Source: Siderastrea siderea
Taxonomy: Eukaryota > Cnidaria > Anthozoa > Scleractinia > Rhizangiidae
Reading direction: 5' to 3'
Assembly: GCA_964030785.1 (NCBI GenBank)
Contig: OZ034971.1
Span: forward strand, 43,425,304 to 43,489,303
DNA length: 64,000 nucleotides
The translations under genes and the position numbers were made by a program. The notes beneath the pieces are model-generated. The model made no database searches and had not been told where the DNA came from. It was given only the letters and a program-made list of their open reading frames with translations. This document shows, piece after piece, positions 36,875-49,800 of this stretch (within the stretch, counting starts at the first letter, position 1; the number at the start of each line of letters is the position of its first letter).

Positions 36875-37274
36875 GCCATTGTAAATTCAGTTAAAATTTT
36901 TCCAGTAAATGAAACGTTATGTTTGCATTTACGTTCAACCTCAGCACACTCGTTCGCCGGCGGTCGATAATTTTAAAAACCTTCTCCGAATATGGAGGGA
37001 ATAATCTTCACCCATTCAGAAAATTTTTTGAAGCAAAAGTGGTAAACTGTGCTAGGTGACGCTCAAATTTTCTTAAATTACACAATTAAGAACCTACTTA
37101 GGCTAAATAGCCAATAACTACCCTAAAATACTAGAACCTATTTTGCCAGACTTCAAAAAATGTAGGTTCTTACTCGTGGGTTTCTAATGTATGTTGAAAA
37201 TATAAAATATTAAAATATGTAGGATATGCTTCAATTCTATTACGTCATCGGTCCCTTAGGTGTCTAAATTAAGT

Positions 37275-40200
37275 TTAATCATCTCGAATAAAGATAATTT
37301 CTCTATCTGTCCTTGTTGAAAATTTCAGCTCCTTGTGCTCCTGTATCTTTTGTTTTACTATGCTGACCCTTTCTTTCAGATCCAGAACGTCAATTACTGT
37401 ATACGGAATTGCGTTATCTCGTAAGACTGCCTCCATCTTGTCTGTGTAGTGAAGTAATTCGTCCATCTCAGGAATAAGGCGAATGTCGTCTGTCTGTATG
37501 CATTCTGCGAAAGGTCGCACGACGAATATTAACGAATTCCTATACCTGAAGAAAAGCAAATTGAAATGAGCCACCTGCCGCTAAGTGTTACAAAGCCCGA
37601 CATCCCTTCTACATAAATTGTACAACTTCAGAGTTGAAGCTATTTATGAAAGTTCGCCATCCAGAGTAAAATTAACCGGCTATGAAAATTTTCTGCTTCA
37701 GGTCACACCTTTAGGGTGGGAGTAAGTTCTAAATATGTCGTTATTTTGACATTTAGGCGGGTTCACGAACTTTTTACTGCTAGCTGTTTGCCCCACCCCG
37801 TCTAGGCCCGCCAATCAGCTTATTGCTTCTTTCGAAGGTATTTCCGGAGTTGGCCGGCCTTAAATTTATCACTAGGGAGGGGGTGGGTGAGGTGGGGGGT
37901 GGGGTGGGGGTGGTTATTTATAAATTTCGTGGGTATGCTACGTTAGGGTAGCTAATATAAAACACTCGTTTAATTTATCGCTACTTTTAAGACATCGTTA
38001 CGGGACTTTGCAGTACTTCGCAGGGGCGTTCCCAGGCAATTTTTGGCGGTACGCATAAAGCCAGTCCGAAACTTAGCCAAACGAAGGGAAACATAATTAT
38101 CGTTATCATTACAATTACAGTCAAAAAGCCATTTTATTATTTCTATGGCATTCTTGTTCTTACATAACGACTTAGGTTTATTACGCTTTCCAGCAGTATT
38201 TGGATTTCCTGTGTAAGACAACTGCACGCAGTCGCACGTTTAAATAGTTCTTCTGATAGGACTACAAAATAACAATTAAGTTCTCTTATTTTCATGGTAA
38301 CTGAAAAGTAACTCGATACCATTACTCCTGCCAGGAAGTATTTACAATTAAAAAAGGAAAAGTTTCTGTTTTACTTAGCGCACAATTCTGATATTACACT
38401 TTTGGTGTCCATCGGAGTGTGTCTATAAGCTTGCATAAGCGCTAGAAAGAGAGCTGCTCAGTTCTTATGGCTCAACGCTTGTAGGTTTGGATTCTGTGCA
38501 CGGTACTAAATGAACACCCTTGCTTTACAGTGGACATATCATAGGCATTGTAAGAAGAATAGTGAGAACTGTTGATAGTTTCCATGGTCTCCACTAGTCC
38601 ACTGGTTTTTTGTCAGCACGCGCCCTCTTTGTCTTCCATCTTAGAACTTCTTTGTCGTTGGTCACTTTATCGGAAAGATCGCTCTTGTAAGTGTTGTAGA
38701 TCTTATCAAGTATTACTTTGCTAGCGAAGGAAACATAAGTGAGCAACAAATCAAATAGCGACCTAGAACCTTGCAAGCAGGCTCAATTATTGACTCATAA
38801 ACGCAAGCAATTTGACGGCGGCGCCGTGATTCGCGACCCAACGAGAAGAATCGGGCTAATCTGCGCTAATACTGCTTGGGGGTTCCTATCTGCTGGCACA
38901 TTGATGCGGTGTCGTTGCGCTACATATAAACGCAGCATGATGGGTTCCATGCCACATTCGGCTGCTATCTCCTCTGCGCCCTAATAAAGTTCGTCCCAAA
39001 CCATGGGTTCGTTTCTTTCTTCCGTCATTACACTGTTACCACTACCCCCACTTCCTTTGTTGCTTGTATGAGGTTGTCGTTCTCTCCTCGGAGCATATTG
39101 GATAAGGCAATTGTGTTGGACAAGACATGTCTTGGGACACAAAGAGCAATAATGGAATCAAACTGCTTGAAAGACACTGAAGTGCAGAACTAACATTGAG
39201 TGCGACCACAGCTATGCAATAAGTCGCGCAATAAATGAAAGAGGTAATACAACAGGCCCAGGCGCATTTTTTCGCATCAGTGATGAAGGAACTGTCAGTA
39301 TCGAAATTGCCAATATTGCCTTTTCACTTCATCTATATGAATTTTCCATTTTTCCTGTATTATAAACCATCAAATTGAGAAAAACAATATTAACGGCAGA
39401 AAATTCTGGCACGCACTTGCGTATTTCGCGTTAAGGCAGGAACGCCCCTGCTTCGTGTGGACGCATCTTGGGCCCGTCCTTTTACTAGACGAACTACGGA
39501 ACGCAATACGAAAGTTGTTTGCTCCAGATCGTCCCAGACGGATAGTGCGCTTTGGCATTAAATTAGATCCCGAGATCTAAGGTGATTAAAAATAGATATT
39601 TTACTGAATTGATTAGCATTGATGCCCTGCCTATCAGCACATAGCGCCTGTTTTTGGCAATTTTCGCTCGCTAATTTAGCGTTGTGCAATGAAAATGATA
39701 GAGTCCTTCTGTCATAGGCCCCATGTGTGATGTTCAAATTTCATATAAGCTCTCGAACTACGTTCTCGGGCTAAAGGTAACAACTGTTGTGAACATCAAA
39801 TTTCCTCGGGCAACCTCTCACACGATAGTGCCTTCGACAGAAGAACTCTATTGTTTAAATAGAAAATAAGGGACAGTATAGGCTCTTGGTGCAATGGAGT
39901 GATTGAATATAGCGACTGATATTAATAACTAAAACATCTATAAACAATGATCAAGATACAACGGACCAAAAGAAAACTTTTGCATGATCTGGTAAAAACC
40001 TGACCTACGGCATGAAAACGCGACTTAGATCTACATTTCAAACGCCGTCAAAACGCTGTGGTTCTTTTAACAAGAAAACATGATTATAGAATCAAGTATG
40101 CAAATTTTGTTTAAATCTTTCGGTTCACTTGAGTTAGCGTCATCTGAAAATAACGGATTAGAATATGGAACCAAACAAACAAGCACTACATTTGTATTCC

Positions 40201-42066
40201 CAATCGCCAGTTTATACCTAGGGAGATTTTAGCTGAATAACAGATACTGGTTATAAAAAAACGCAATCGTTTCTGACAAAACACTCAATCCTTATGCACC
40301 TATCAATGTTAAGCCCGAGGGGGGGGACCTCGGGCATATGTGGGACATTTGATTACCTTTGCTATCTCCGCCCTCGGGAATTTGACTGAGCGTCTGGGCC
40401 CCTGGGTGGGGACGTTTGACTGTTTTGGAGAGGTGGACTGGGCCCTAATATCGTCGTCGTTCCGTCCAAAATCATCAACAGCTTGCTAAGCCTACCCCTG
40501 TTTTGGAACATTTCAACTTACCCGGGTACTCCCTCATTGACATCTGTCTCATTCCCTTGGAACTAATACATACTTACCGCGACTCCGTAAGAAAAGCACG
40601 TGAGGCACACTTAATTGACAAGGCCAAGACACTTGAGCCACAAGGATTAAACAGACGTGACTAGCTACATTAATGACACTTCTTGTTCAGCTACCAACCT
40701 ATTATATTCATTTATTTAAAATTTTTAAACTTTTATGTTAACGGTCCTGTAACGTATTTACTCATTCTACTTTTGTAGCCCCTGAAGAAGGTTTGTTTTG
40801 CAAACCGAAATATCGGGCAATTTTTTGTTTCATACATTTTTTTGCTTTACGTATTTCGTCTTCTGTGTCTTTGTTTCTTTAACTGCCGTAAGGATCAGTC
40901 GTTCCGTATATTTTTTTACCCCTAATAGCGTGTTGTTCTGTCGTGTTTATTAGTTGGATGTATTGAAGATTTTGCCCCATGTCAAGCCATCTCAGTTTAT
41001 AATACATGAAAGTGAGATTTAAGCGATAGCAGTGGACAACTTTCACATTTCCCACTTTTATAATAAATATAAATGTGAAAACTCTCCGTTATGCTACGCT
41101 ACATGAATTATTGGTATTAAGTGTTCAACAAATGAAAGACAAACGCTAGAGTTACTACGTTGCTACAGGTTTTTTCAAAAGGTTAATATTAAATAGAACA
41201 GTCATTTTCAAATTGTCATCTGTTATTATAAAAGACAAGAACGAACAACGTATTTGAGGCAGAGACGACACTTTAATGTCCCTTAAGTGTAGTAAAATTC
41301 ACAAATACATGGCCAGATATTCTGATATTCGATACAATTTGTCTCCAGGGTAGGGAGATTTGACCTGATTTGAACCATTTTTTGACTCCAGGGTGGGGGT
41401 TTTGATCAAAAATTCTTCAAAAAAATCAAATGCCCCACATATGCCCGAGGTCCCCGCCCTCGGGCTTAACATTGATAGGTGCATTACCTAATTCTTTGCT
41501 TCGAGTAAAGGTTCTAACTTTTGCGCGTCGCTTGATTTAGTGAGGCCGTTTAAATTTAAGCTGCTAAACTTTCGTTCAGTGTAGGGTTACTACCGGCAGA
41601 TTATCAGAGCGAGCTACAAACCGAAATTTTCTTTCTTTTCCCGGATTTTAAAAATGGACATTATTGGGAGTGAAAATAATAAAGTGAAAATTCCATTTAC
41701 TCTACAGACTCACCTGTTTATGCATTCTTTGGAAGATGGCAAATTTAACAGTCTTTGCATGCTTTCTTCTCCGAGATACACCAGAGCATAAATCAACGGA
41801 TCGATTCCCCGGTCTGCGATGTACGATGTCCCATTCTTTAAATTGCGCCTCTCAGCCGCGCACTGGGCTTCCAAAATCTTCTCTTGCAGTTCCTCGAACT
41901 TAGTTGGGTTGTTCTTCGGATCGAAGTCTTCTCGTCGAAGATTTAAATCCTTAATCACTTTTCTAGCTACCTCAGCCTCTACATGTATGTTCAGTTCTTT
42001 TCCGACTTCATTGACTAATGTCGTTTTGCCAGTATTGTGGGCACCACATATAAACACGCGAAGCAT
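37275..42066 (-). CDS. NadR-like P-loop kinase / AAA_28 ATPase (2 exons)
   Basis: Small P-loop protein like the kinase part of bacterial NadR (nicotinamide riboside kinase) and AAA_28 domains. Exons 42066-41714 and 37545-37275, joined in phase (AG + G gives Arg118), 207 residues. Walker A is GAHNTGKTT at residues 8-16. Further signs are EAEVARKVI and SYIADRGIDPLIYALVYLG, the last typical of NadR-type kinases. The C-terminal half (FVVRPFAECIQTDDIRLIPE, IPYTVIDVLDLKER) fits the lid/substrate region. The ATG at 42066 starts right at the P-loop strand; the longer upstream frame has no ATG. The 4.2-kb intron carries a large foldback transposon. The substrate is not predictable. It faces the RdRP-helicase gene head-to-head. 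Confidence 0.85.
37546..40294. other. Kinase intron, left part
   Basis: Holds a G/T-rich stretch near 37876-37914 and otherwise unremarkable sequence. The open frames at 38594, 38739 and 39370 have no family resemblance. Confidence 0.5.
40295..41483. mobile_element. 1.19-kb foldback DNA element (Harbinger-like target site)
   Basis: Long inverted ends: TGCACCTATCAATGTTAAGC, then CCCGAGG and CCTCGGGCATATGTGGG on the left; CCCACATATGCCCGAGG, GGGCTTAACATTGATAGGTGCA on the right. A TTA lies directly outside both ends, consistent with a 3-bp target duplication (PIF/Harbinger type). No transposase remains. It contains a retroelement fragment at 40506-40664. Confidence 0.8.
40506..40664 (+). mobile_element. 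Retroelement remnant: C-terminal GIY-YIG-like tail
   Basis: A 52-codon frame ending in a stop reads EHFNLPGYSLIDICLIPLEL, then RDSVRKAREAHLID and GLNRRD. The HFN-PGHS..D / R..RE..LI..GLNR pattern is the end of the endonuclease-like domain in Penelope-like and related retroelements. The following CCTGAAGAAGGTTTG..CAAACC..ATCGGGC stem motif (about 40780-40818) is typical of their 3' ends. Confidence 0.6.
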
Positions 42067-43905
42067 TGTTTTGCGACTTTTGACAATGTTTTCTTGACTA
42101 TCGTTCGTATACGTCGCTATGGCCTTGGTGAACAATATAATACCAACCGGAATTATTTTTCCGCAATACGAAATGCCTTTTAAGTTTTCTTTGTTCGTGC
42201 TCACAATGCTATTTATACGAACAGAAAATTCTCTACTAAAGTTCGATCTCTAGAATTCTAAGCAAAAATTACACCATCGATCGAACGAAATTTTCCTCAC
42301 GCGTGAAGCTTGTGAGCAATGACGTTGATGCTTTCAGTTTCTTAACGCTTGGCTATAAGTAGTTTAAATGATTCATTGTTTGAATATGCAAAAATTGTTC
42401 TTGTTGCCTGACTGACCTTACCTATATCGGGAAAGGATTGTCAGTTGTTGAGAGTGGGAAAAGATGCATTAATCCCTTGGTGAATACTTCAAGTCCTAAA
42501 TTTAACAGGAATCTTACGTACCAAAGTTTTCAGCCCCTATTTCTAAGTTTTGATTTAAACTACGTTGACCACAAGGTATACGAAAATTTTTAGATTAAAT
42601 TATTGGTACAATTTCCCTAACCCACCCTTCCTCGTTTATGTGGAGATGGTTCGACTTGTCACGTGAATTCGGAGAAATCGACTCTGCCAAATGAAAAATT
42701 CTCAGAAAAGATTACAAAGGAAATATTGTCAAGTTTCTCGCAGACTTTCTAAAGATGTGAACTGTGTCTTCTGTTGGAAACCCTGTGGTGGATTATCGTG
42801 TGAATTTTCTCAACTGAAAATTATTTCGTATTCTGAAGATCCGCGAGAAACGCTTGTAGATCTAAAGGCGTTCACTTCCGCCTTGAGAATACGACAGCAG
42901 AGCAGATTTCGCCGATGTCATATCATTGCCTAACTGCTCCTGTGATGTAAGCGTTCATTTTCCAGCAACAGTAAGTTTTAGTTTGAATAATATTTAAAAT
43001 GACTATTATACACCTTGCACATGAGTAAGACAGCCGTGACAGCTTAAAGTATTCATGTGACGTTATAAGCTTTCTGGGAGCATCGCACTTTGAATTTAAA
43101 TAACGCAAGGTTAAGCCTTTGTGAGTGTCTTACAAGTTTTGGTTGCAAACAATATGTGGTTTTCAAAAAGACGACAAGGGGCCAAAATTAAAACCTTGGC
43201 AAACTAGAAAAGCTTTGTGTTTTCTCAGTTTTTCCCTAACTATCCCAGTTGACGAGGGAGACCTACGTCCTTATGTTTTCTACAATATCTGCATGAGACT
43301 GCAGAAAGTAACGACTATCTTAGTGGATTTTGTTGGATTTCTTCGATCATCTGGAATTTTAATCCAAGTTTAATGGTCCATATCGATCATTAAACGGATG
43401 ATAACAAAGACTCAAGAAAGGTATAACCGACTTGATCTTCAAAGTACGATACAAAATATAGCGTATGCGGTGCGAAACTGGCTCAGGTGAAGTTCGGCTC
43501 CATTTTCAGCACTGAAAGCCTAGTCGTACTTCTGTAATTTATAATTGCTGTTTCTCTTGTGACACATCTGTACGAAAGCTTAAAAATGTTAACAATATAA
43601 AGCAAGTTAAAGGTGTTTAGTAAGCTGAGGTAGCGTCTAAACCTCTTTGGTAGTTAGCTACTAACACTGAAATTCTGGACATAGCGTGGCGACGAGTGTT
43701 TTGGAGTGTCTGTTGACACATTGGAAAACATTTTTCTAAATTCAAGTAATAAAAAAATTCCCGGATATAGAACCCCCGAGTAACAAGCTCCTTATAAACG
43801 GCTCCTAAGAAGTTACATAAGCCGACAGCGTATTGCCGTGGGTGTACGGTGTTCATTCTTACCACGTGTTTATTGCTTGTTTCACGATTCTGTTTAACTT
43901 GAACA
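42067..43905. other. Region between the kinase and RdRP-helicase starts
   Basis: About 1.8 kb between divergent start codons; both promoters should be here. A possible upstream exon is at 43229-43307: acceptor TGTTTTCTCAG, then FSLTIPVDEGDLRPYVFYN and ICMRLQK, donor GTAACG. It ends in phase 0 whereas the exon at 43906 needs two bases, so it does not join directly. Otherwise nothing recognised. Confidence 0.35.
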
Positions 43906-46820
43906 GGCACTGCGTATTGGACGACATGGGGTTAAAGCCAATTGAAGATGACGGACATGGTCGTCCATTGATTCATTTTCCCGCACGAATGAAGGCAGTC
44001 GGCCGTTCTGACAAAATCGTTGTCAAAACTATAGCTGTGGAAGTCACGAGGAGAGATGACAAGGACTATGAATGGAAGGATTTCAAGGTTGACGTTAAAG
44101 ATGACTTGCAGAACAGCATGTGCCCTTTGTACCGTGATTACGATCCAGCGAACTTTCTTACTGTTCACTTCAGTCCAACAGCTCCTTTTGACGCAGTGCT
44201 GAAGTTTCTACAGAATGGCACTACTCTTAAATTCAAACATTCGATTCAAGAACGTTTTGTGTTCTTTGGGCATAGTGCAAGTCAGCTTCGAGAGAGAACT
44301 TGCGTTCTGTATAATGAGAAACAAGGGAGTGTGGAAGAAATTTTACGCCATTTTGGTGAATTTGAGAGAATACAGGACGTCGCTAAGAGAGCTGCTAGAA
44401 TTGGACTACTGTTCTCAACTGCCAGGGCCGTTTGTAATATTCCTGAGGAGCAAATAGGTGTTGTAGACGACGTGGAAAGGGAGAAGTACAACTTCACAGA
44501 TGGGTGTGGTTTTATATCGACAGAGTGTGCTGAACAGGTCACCAAGGGCTTGAACATTGAAACAGTGTATGAAGGTGTCAAGACACCTGTGATTCCTTCG
44601 GTATTTCAGATTCGTCTGAAGGGCTGCAAAGGAGTTTTGTGTCATAATCCCAATTTGACAAAAGGACTGCAAATCCGTCCTTCAATGGAGAAGTTCACGT
44701 GGAGCCGTATGGGACCACATCCTCTCGGGATTGTCGATAAGGGATTTTCAAGGCCATACGAATTTGGTTCCCTAAACAAACAGTACATTATGCTTCTATC
44801 GGCGCTTGGAATTCCTGATAAGGTTTTTCTACAAAAGCAAGAACAATACTTCAAGGAACTTCAGGAAATTACAACAAATACCGAGGTGGCTGTGAAGTAT
44901 TTGTGTGTCAATGGGGAGTTTGAGTTGGCAGAGAGACTGCTGAAGACTGGTCAGATAGACCAGAAGATGACAAAATCACTTGAACAGTTACGCAACCGAG
45001 TTCGGGAGCCGCAGCAATCCAAAGCAAATCCTTTGCAGAAACCCAGAAAGTCTGCTGCCCAGAAGTTGAAAATTCCCATCAAGGAGTCAAGAAATGTTTA
45101 TGGCGTGTGCGATCCATCTGGGACACTGAAACCAAAAACAGTCTTCTTCCAACCAACAATTCGTGGACAACCGACAATTTTAAATGACATGCGTGTTGTG
45201 GTGGCTAAAAATCCCGATTACCATCCAGGAGACATCCGTATTTTGAAGTGTACTGACGTTCCTGGATGCCATCATCTGGTCGACTGTGTTGTTTTTCCAA
45301 CCGAGGGAAGAAGGCCTCATCCGGATGAAATCGCTGGAAGTGATCTGGACGGTGATAAGTTCTTCGTCTGCTGGGATGAAGATCTCGTCCCAGAGAAAGA
45401 AGTAGACCCTTGTCAATATCCAGCAGCCAAGCCATTCAAACGAAGCAATCCCACACGAGAGGATTTCTTGAAACACTTTGCAAGGTACAGCAACTCCACT
45501 GTGAGCAGGCTCGATGGTTTGTTTGACAGATGGGCCGACGCTGAAGGGATCAACTCAACTCAATGCAAGATGGTCGCGGCTCTTTTTTCGCGCGCTATTG
45601 ATGCAGCTAAGACAGGCGAAAGAGTCAAAATCCCTGGAAATATTTTGGATGCGCCCATGAAAGACGACAACAGTGACAAGTTCGTTTGGCAGAAGCTCTA
45701 CCAAAAGGCGAAGATATTTGAGAGCGATCAGGCCCTGGAGAATGCGATGCGTGGAAAGGTGGATGAGTTTGACGAAGAAGACATGCTTGCTGTGATCTGT
45801 AACCAGGAATCCCGACTTAGTGAATACCGACTGTTTCGGTTTCTGTACAAATGGTGCCATCAACCCAACAAAGAAAGGGACATTTCCCACTACATTCCCT
45901 ACATCGATTTTACGAAGTTCAGTGACGAACAACGCAGATTGTTACCACCAGACATCCCCCACACTGACCTTGAGCCCCTTCTACATCCCCTCCATCAATC
46001 AAGACTTCTTTTAAGAGGCGACATCAAAACGTTTAAACTTGATCGAGGCCATGAGAGGCATTGGCGTCTGGTGTACAGAACAGAGGGTGGAGAAATGTCA
46101 TGGAACGTTCTTCACAATGTTTTGACCTCACCCCTGGAAAAGTTGCTCGTGTTTAACTTTCTGCTTGGAGGAATACAATGGGTCATTTCCCTAGCTATGT
46201 CAGTTCCTTTAACCTTGTCTGAGGTGCTGACTGTAGGCAACGAGGACTGCACTGCTCAGGCGTTTGTTTCAGTAGACGTTCACTCGGGAGAAAGACATGT
46301 TTTGGATCTAAAAGGAGGCTATAGTTTCACTTTGGAAGGCAGAAGGCTGGATATCTACACAGGAAAGAAGCAGAATACATTCATTTGTCTACGGGAAGAC
46401 GAAAATGAACGTGTGCCTATAATGAGTGTTGCTCTTGATCATTTTAGGTCAACGCTTCCACGAGACTATCAAACTCGACTTCGAAGAGAACAGTTCCTTC
46501 AGATGGAAGTTTTTTGCGTCTATAATCACTCAGATCCTGGACAGAAGATTCGGAAGTTGCCGCCTCAGCATTCCGTTTGGAATTCGGAAACTGAAGCAGA
46601 TCATGCTAACCAGAAAATTTCGGTAAGAGGTAATGTAGAAGACCACGAGTTCGTGGCAGGCAAAGATGATTTTCCAAGTCTGCACTGTGATCCGGGGGAG
46701 TTGATTAGTGATTTGGAGAGATCGTTCCTAACTGTCCATGAACTGCTGGAGAAGGGCCAGCTACAAAGCAGTCATCTGGGTCAGATGCATGATCGAATGA
46801 TGTCCTTATCGGATGAAAAG
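43906..46820 (+). other. RdRP exon of the fusion gene
   Basis: A single large exon carries the whole visible polymerase core, preceded by a pyrimidine-rich acceptor (TTCTGTTTAACTTGAACAG) and followed by donor AAG-GTTTGA. Read through, the frame ends at 46826 (VAL then stop), so a separate 967-residue RdRP protein is the alternative if the intron is retained. A single big exon for the core could reflect an intron-poor ancestor. The Kozak context at 43926 is good (G at -3 and +4). Confidence 0.85.
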
Positions 46821-49800
46821 GTTTGAGACATATGTTGTGGTTAAAATATGGTTTTAGTTTAAAAATTTCAAATCCGTGTGATTCTTTATTTCCCTTTCTT
46901 TTCAGTTTATGATTATGGTGTGAGAGAAAAGACATCGAAGTTCAACTGGTTTGAAAATTCTCGAACCAAAACAAATTTAATCCACACTGAACACAAATAT
47001 ACATTCTCTTTGAGTTTATAAAAGGGTTGAAACATCCTGTCTGGAGTTATCGTTTTTAATATATAAATTTTCGTGGTAACGATAACGCGGATTTTAAATA
47101 TGGATCTTTTTACAGTATGATTTGTCGTTTATTACGCGGTCTAGGTCAAAATTATTATTTTTGGTCATTTGGTCACACGCAAACTCAAAAAATTCTTTAC
47201 ATCATAAATTGAAACCGTCCAAAAAAATCCAAGGTACACTAGGAGACAAAAAAGAAGCACGGATGGTCACAGCTGGGTATCTTAAAAATGGATTGCATGT
47301 CCAAGGAGGTCACTATTTAGCATTCTCTGGGGTAAGAGGAAGTTAATCCCCCCTCGATCACCATATGTAAATAGGCCACGTTTTGTTAGATTAACCTTTT
47401 TTTGGCAAAGATGGCCAAACTGTTTGGCACATGCCAAAGACGAAATTGACAACGTTTAATATGAAGATGTCCTAAAGTCTTAGGAGGCCGTTGTGGTATG
47501 GCTTAATTATACTGCAAACACCCGCTATCTCGAACGCGCAAGGAAAACCAATAATATAAAATATCTGACAAACATCAACCAAGGGAAACGAGTCTCAGAT
47601 CGAGATAGCGGGGAATTCGAGTTAACGGAGGAAGAGTGTGAATAAACTATAGCTTCTATTAAAAAAGTGTTTGTTAACGGCAAAAATTGAAACATTTGAT
47701 TTTTTACGTTCTTTGTATCCTTACTCTGTAACGGAAAAACTCTTGTGATATTTCCTTTTTTTCTTCTTCTTTTTAGGAGAAACACCAAATAGCGTGCTAT
47801 CTAGAATCAGTCCTTTGGAAGTGTAGCTCAAAGATTTTCCTAAAGTCAACCGATCATTATAAGAATCTGTTGATATGCCTGCTAAGCGGACTCCAAGAAT
47901 TCAATGTCGACGTTGTCTTTGGCGAGAACAAACTCATCACGCTAGTGGCGCGTGTGAAACGATACCTGGATTCCCTGTGCAAGAGAGATGTTAGGTTTAC
48001 TGTGGTGCAAGTGTACGAGATTATCGATGCAGTGCTTCTTGGAAATGAATATACCACTGGATGCAGCACCGTTCAAGTCATTCGCCAAGGTAAATTGCTT
48101 TAAGAGTGTCACCTGCGGAAGGGTGAAGAAGGCACGTTCACACGGAAACTTAAGTTTGTAAACTCATGTTGGCAAGTACAGGTTGGTTTGTGTGAACATG
48201 ACAACTACTGTTGTTGAGATGTGCACACACGTCAGCTTGTTTGCCATGTAAAACGTTTACACAATGTGCCATGAAAAGGCAATTTCAGAGGTTCGATGTA
48301 TCGGACATGTAGATGCAAAGGTCAAAGACTCAGTCCAGAAATTGTGGCTGCAAATACAATGATTGTACCATATCAAAAAATCTGGTTTTTCCCGCTTGAA
48401 GAGAAAGTTGGGAATGTGACCATTTAGTGTTTTTTTTTTCACTTTCAGTTTTCTTTGAGGACAATCTATTTGATCCCTGACTGATACTTTTCTGCTTTAA
48501 AAAGCATGCTACCATGTAACCTCATGTTGACAGTCGCATCACCATCTTAAAAACTTGTTGTCAGGACACAGTGAATAGTGCAAACTGCGTCCCACAATTG
48601 TGCCCTATCCACACACTGCCCCTTATCTACCCTTGAAAGTAACGTAAACATACGCATAACGACATAGACGGGTGAATTTAAGTGTCTTTCTTTTTACCTT
48701 CAGGCGACCTACCACTAGAAGGTTTCACATCTCACCCAAATGCCCTTCCATACTTCCTTCACTGGTTATCACTAACAACACTCGAGTCCTTAGAAGAGAT
48801 TAAACAGGCTGTCCTAACATCTCACTTGATACAACCACGTGATCGTGTCAAGGCCGAGGCCATGTCATGTAGCGATGAAGAACTGATCTTCACGCTGGTG
48901 ATTACAGCTGGAGGCCACTCGTTTCGCCCTGCAGACGGTGTGGCGCTGAGTCGATCAGGTATATCTAGCCGGGAGTACGTGGGTGAGATAACAGCTATTT
49001 ATGGTACAATTCTGACTGTCAGCATAGTGTGGCCCACAAGTGCAGGCGATGGCTCGAGGAAGGACATTGTAAAAGGGACATGGTGTCTTCACAGGTTCCC
49101 GAGTCTCGTAGGATACCGACGCATTACAGCAGCGTTGAAAGCGTTCCAGGATATGACGTCATGCGGACAAGCTCTCTTTGAAAGTATTGTTGGCAGCTTT
49201 TGCATCACTGACTCATCAAGTCCAGAAGCAGTCGGGGAGAAGGATGATGCTACTGATGGTGTGAAAAACGGTAACTATATAATAAGGAGTATATTTCCAA
49301 GAGTAAACACCCATCACATTAGACGGAAGATCTTCTGCAGTAACATAGTCACTACCGTACAGTTGTATTAAATTGGTGTGATTTGCACAGATTTGTAAGG
49401 TTTCCACTGTAGAGCATATTTCTTATTCCAAACTCTCATTAGCCTACCTAACAGGCGCGACGATATATGAATTGTGCGATTTGTGGAGTGTAACTGAAAA
49501 GCTTCCTTCCTTTCTTAATAGCACATCCCAAAATTTCGCTTCCTTAGCTTGTTTAACGGTATATTGAAGTTTTCCATCCATAACATTTAAGCCTTTTCCA
49601 CTTGATAAGAGGTTTTTGAACAAAAAAAAAAAGCCTTACATATTTTCATAATCTTAAGATGATCGTAAAGGAAGTTTGGGGTGAACGCCAATCGACCAGG
49701 TAAACATGCCTTTAAAACATACCTGTTAACACTTTTACCAAAATTTAAATTGCTTTTAACCTTCTCTTTGTCAGCATCAAGTGCAACACCTGCTATGAGA

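Larger units (their letters stand above)
33367..37068 (+). repeat. Segmental duplication, copy A
   Basis: From TATACGGAGTACGCTTGGGG onward the sequence is collinear with 59004-64000: last part of intron 4, exons 5-8, 3' UTR and downstream flank of the PNGase F-like gene. The last exon differs by only a few bases. The match still runs at the right window edge, so the true right end is not visible. Confidence 0.9.

Noticed and set aside
41710..42204. 164-residue version of the kinase first exon
   Set aside because: The added N-terminus starts at GTG and has no similarity; the ATG at 42066 sits directly before the P-loop strand as in the family.
43833..43925. 31-residue N-terminal extension of the RdRP frame
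   Set aside because: It begins at TTG, not ATG, and consists of a pyrimidine-rich intron end followed by an acceptor at 43905; the ATG at 43926 is the first Met.
43926..46826. Viral origin of the RdRP
   Set aside because: The DLDGD loop and surrounding blocks are those of the cellular QDE-1/RDR family, which is unrelated to viral RdRps with a GDD palm motif; the gene also has introns and a eukaryotic helicase partner.
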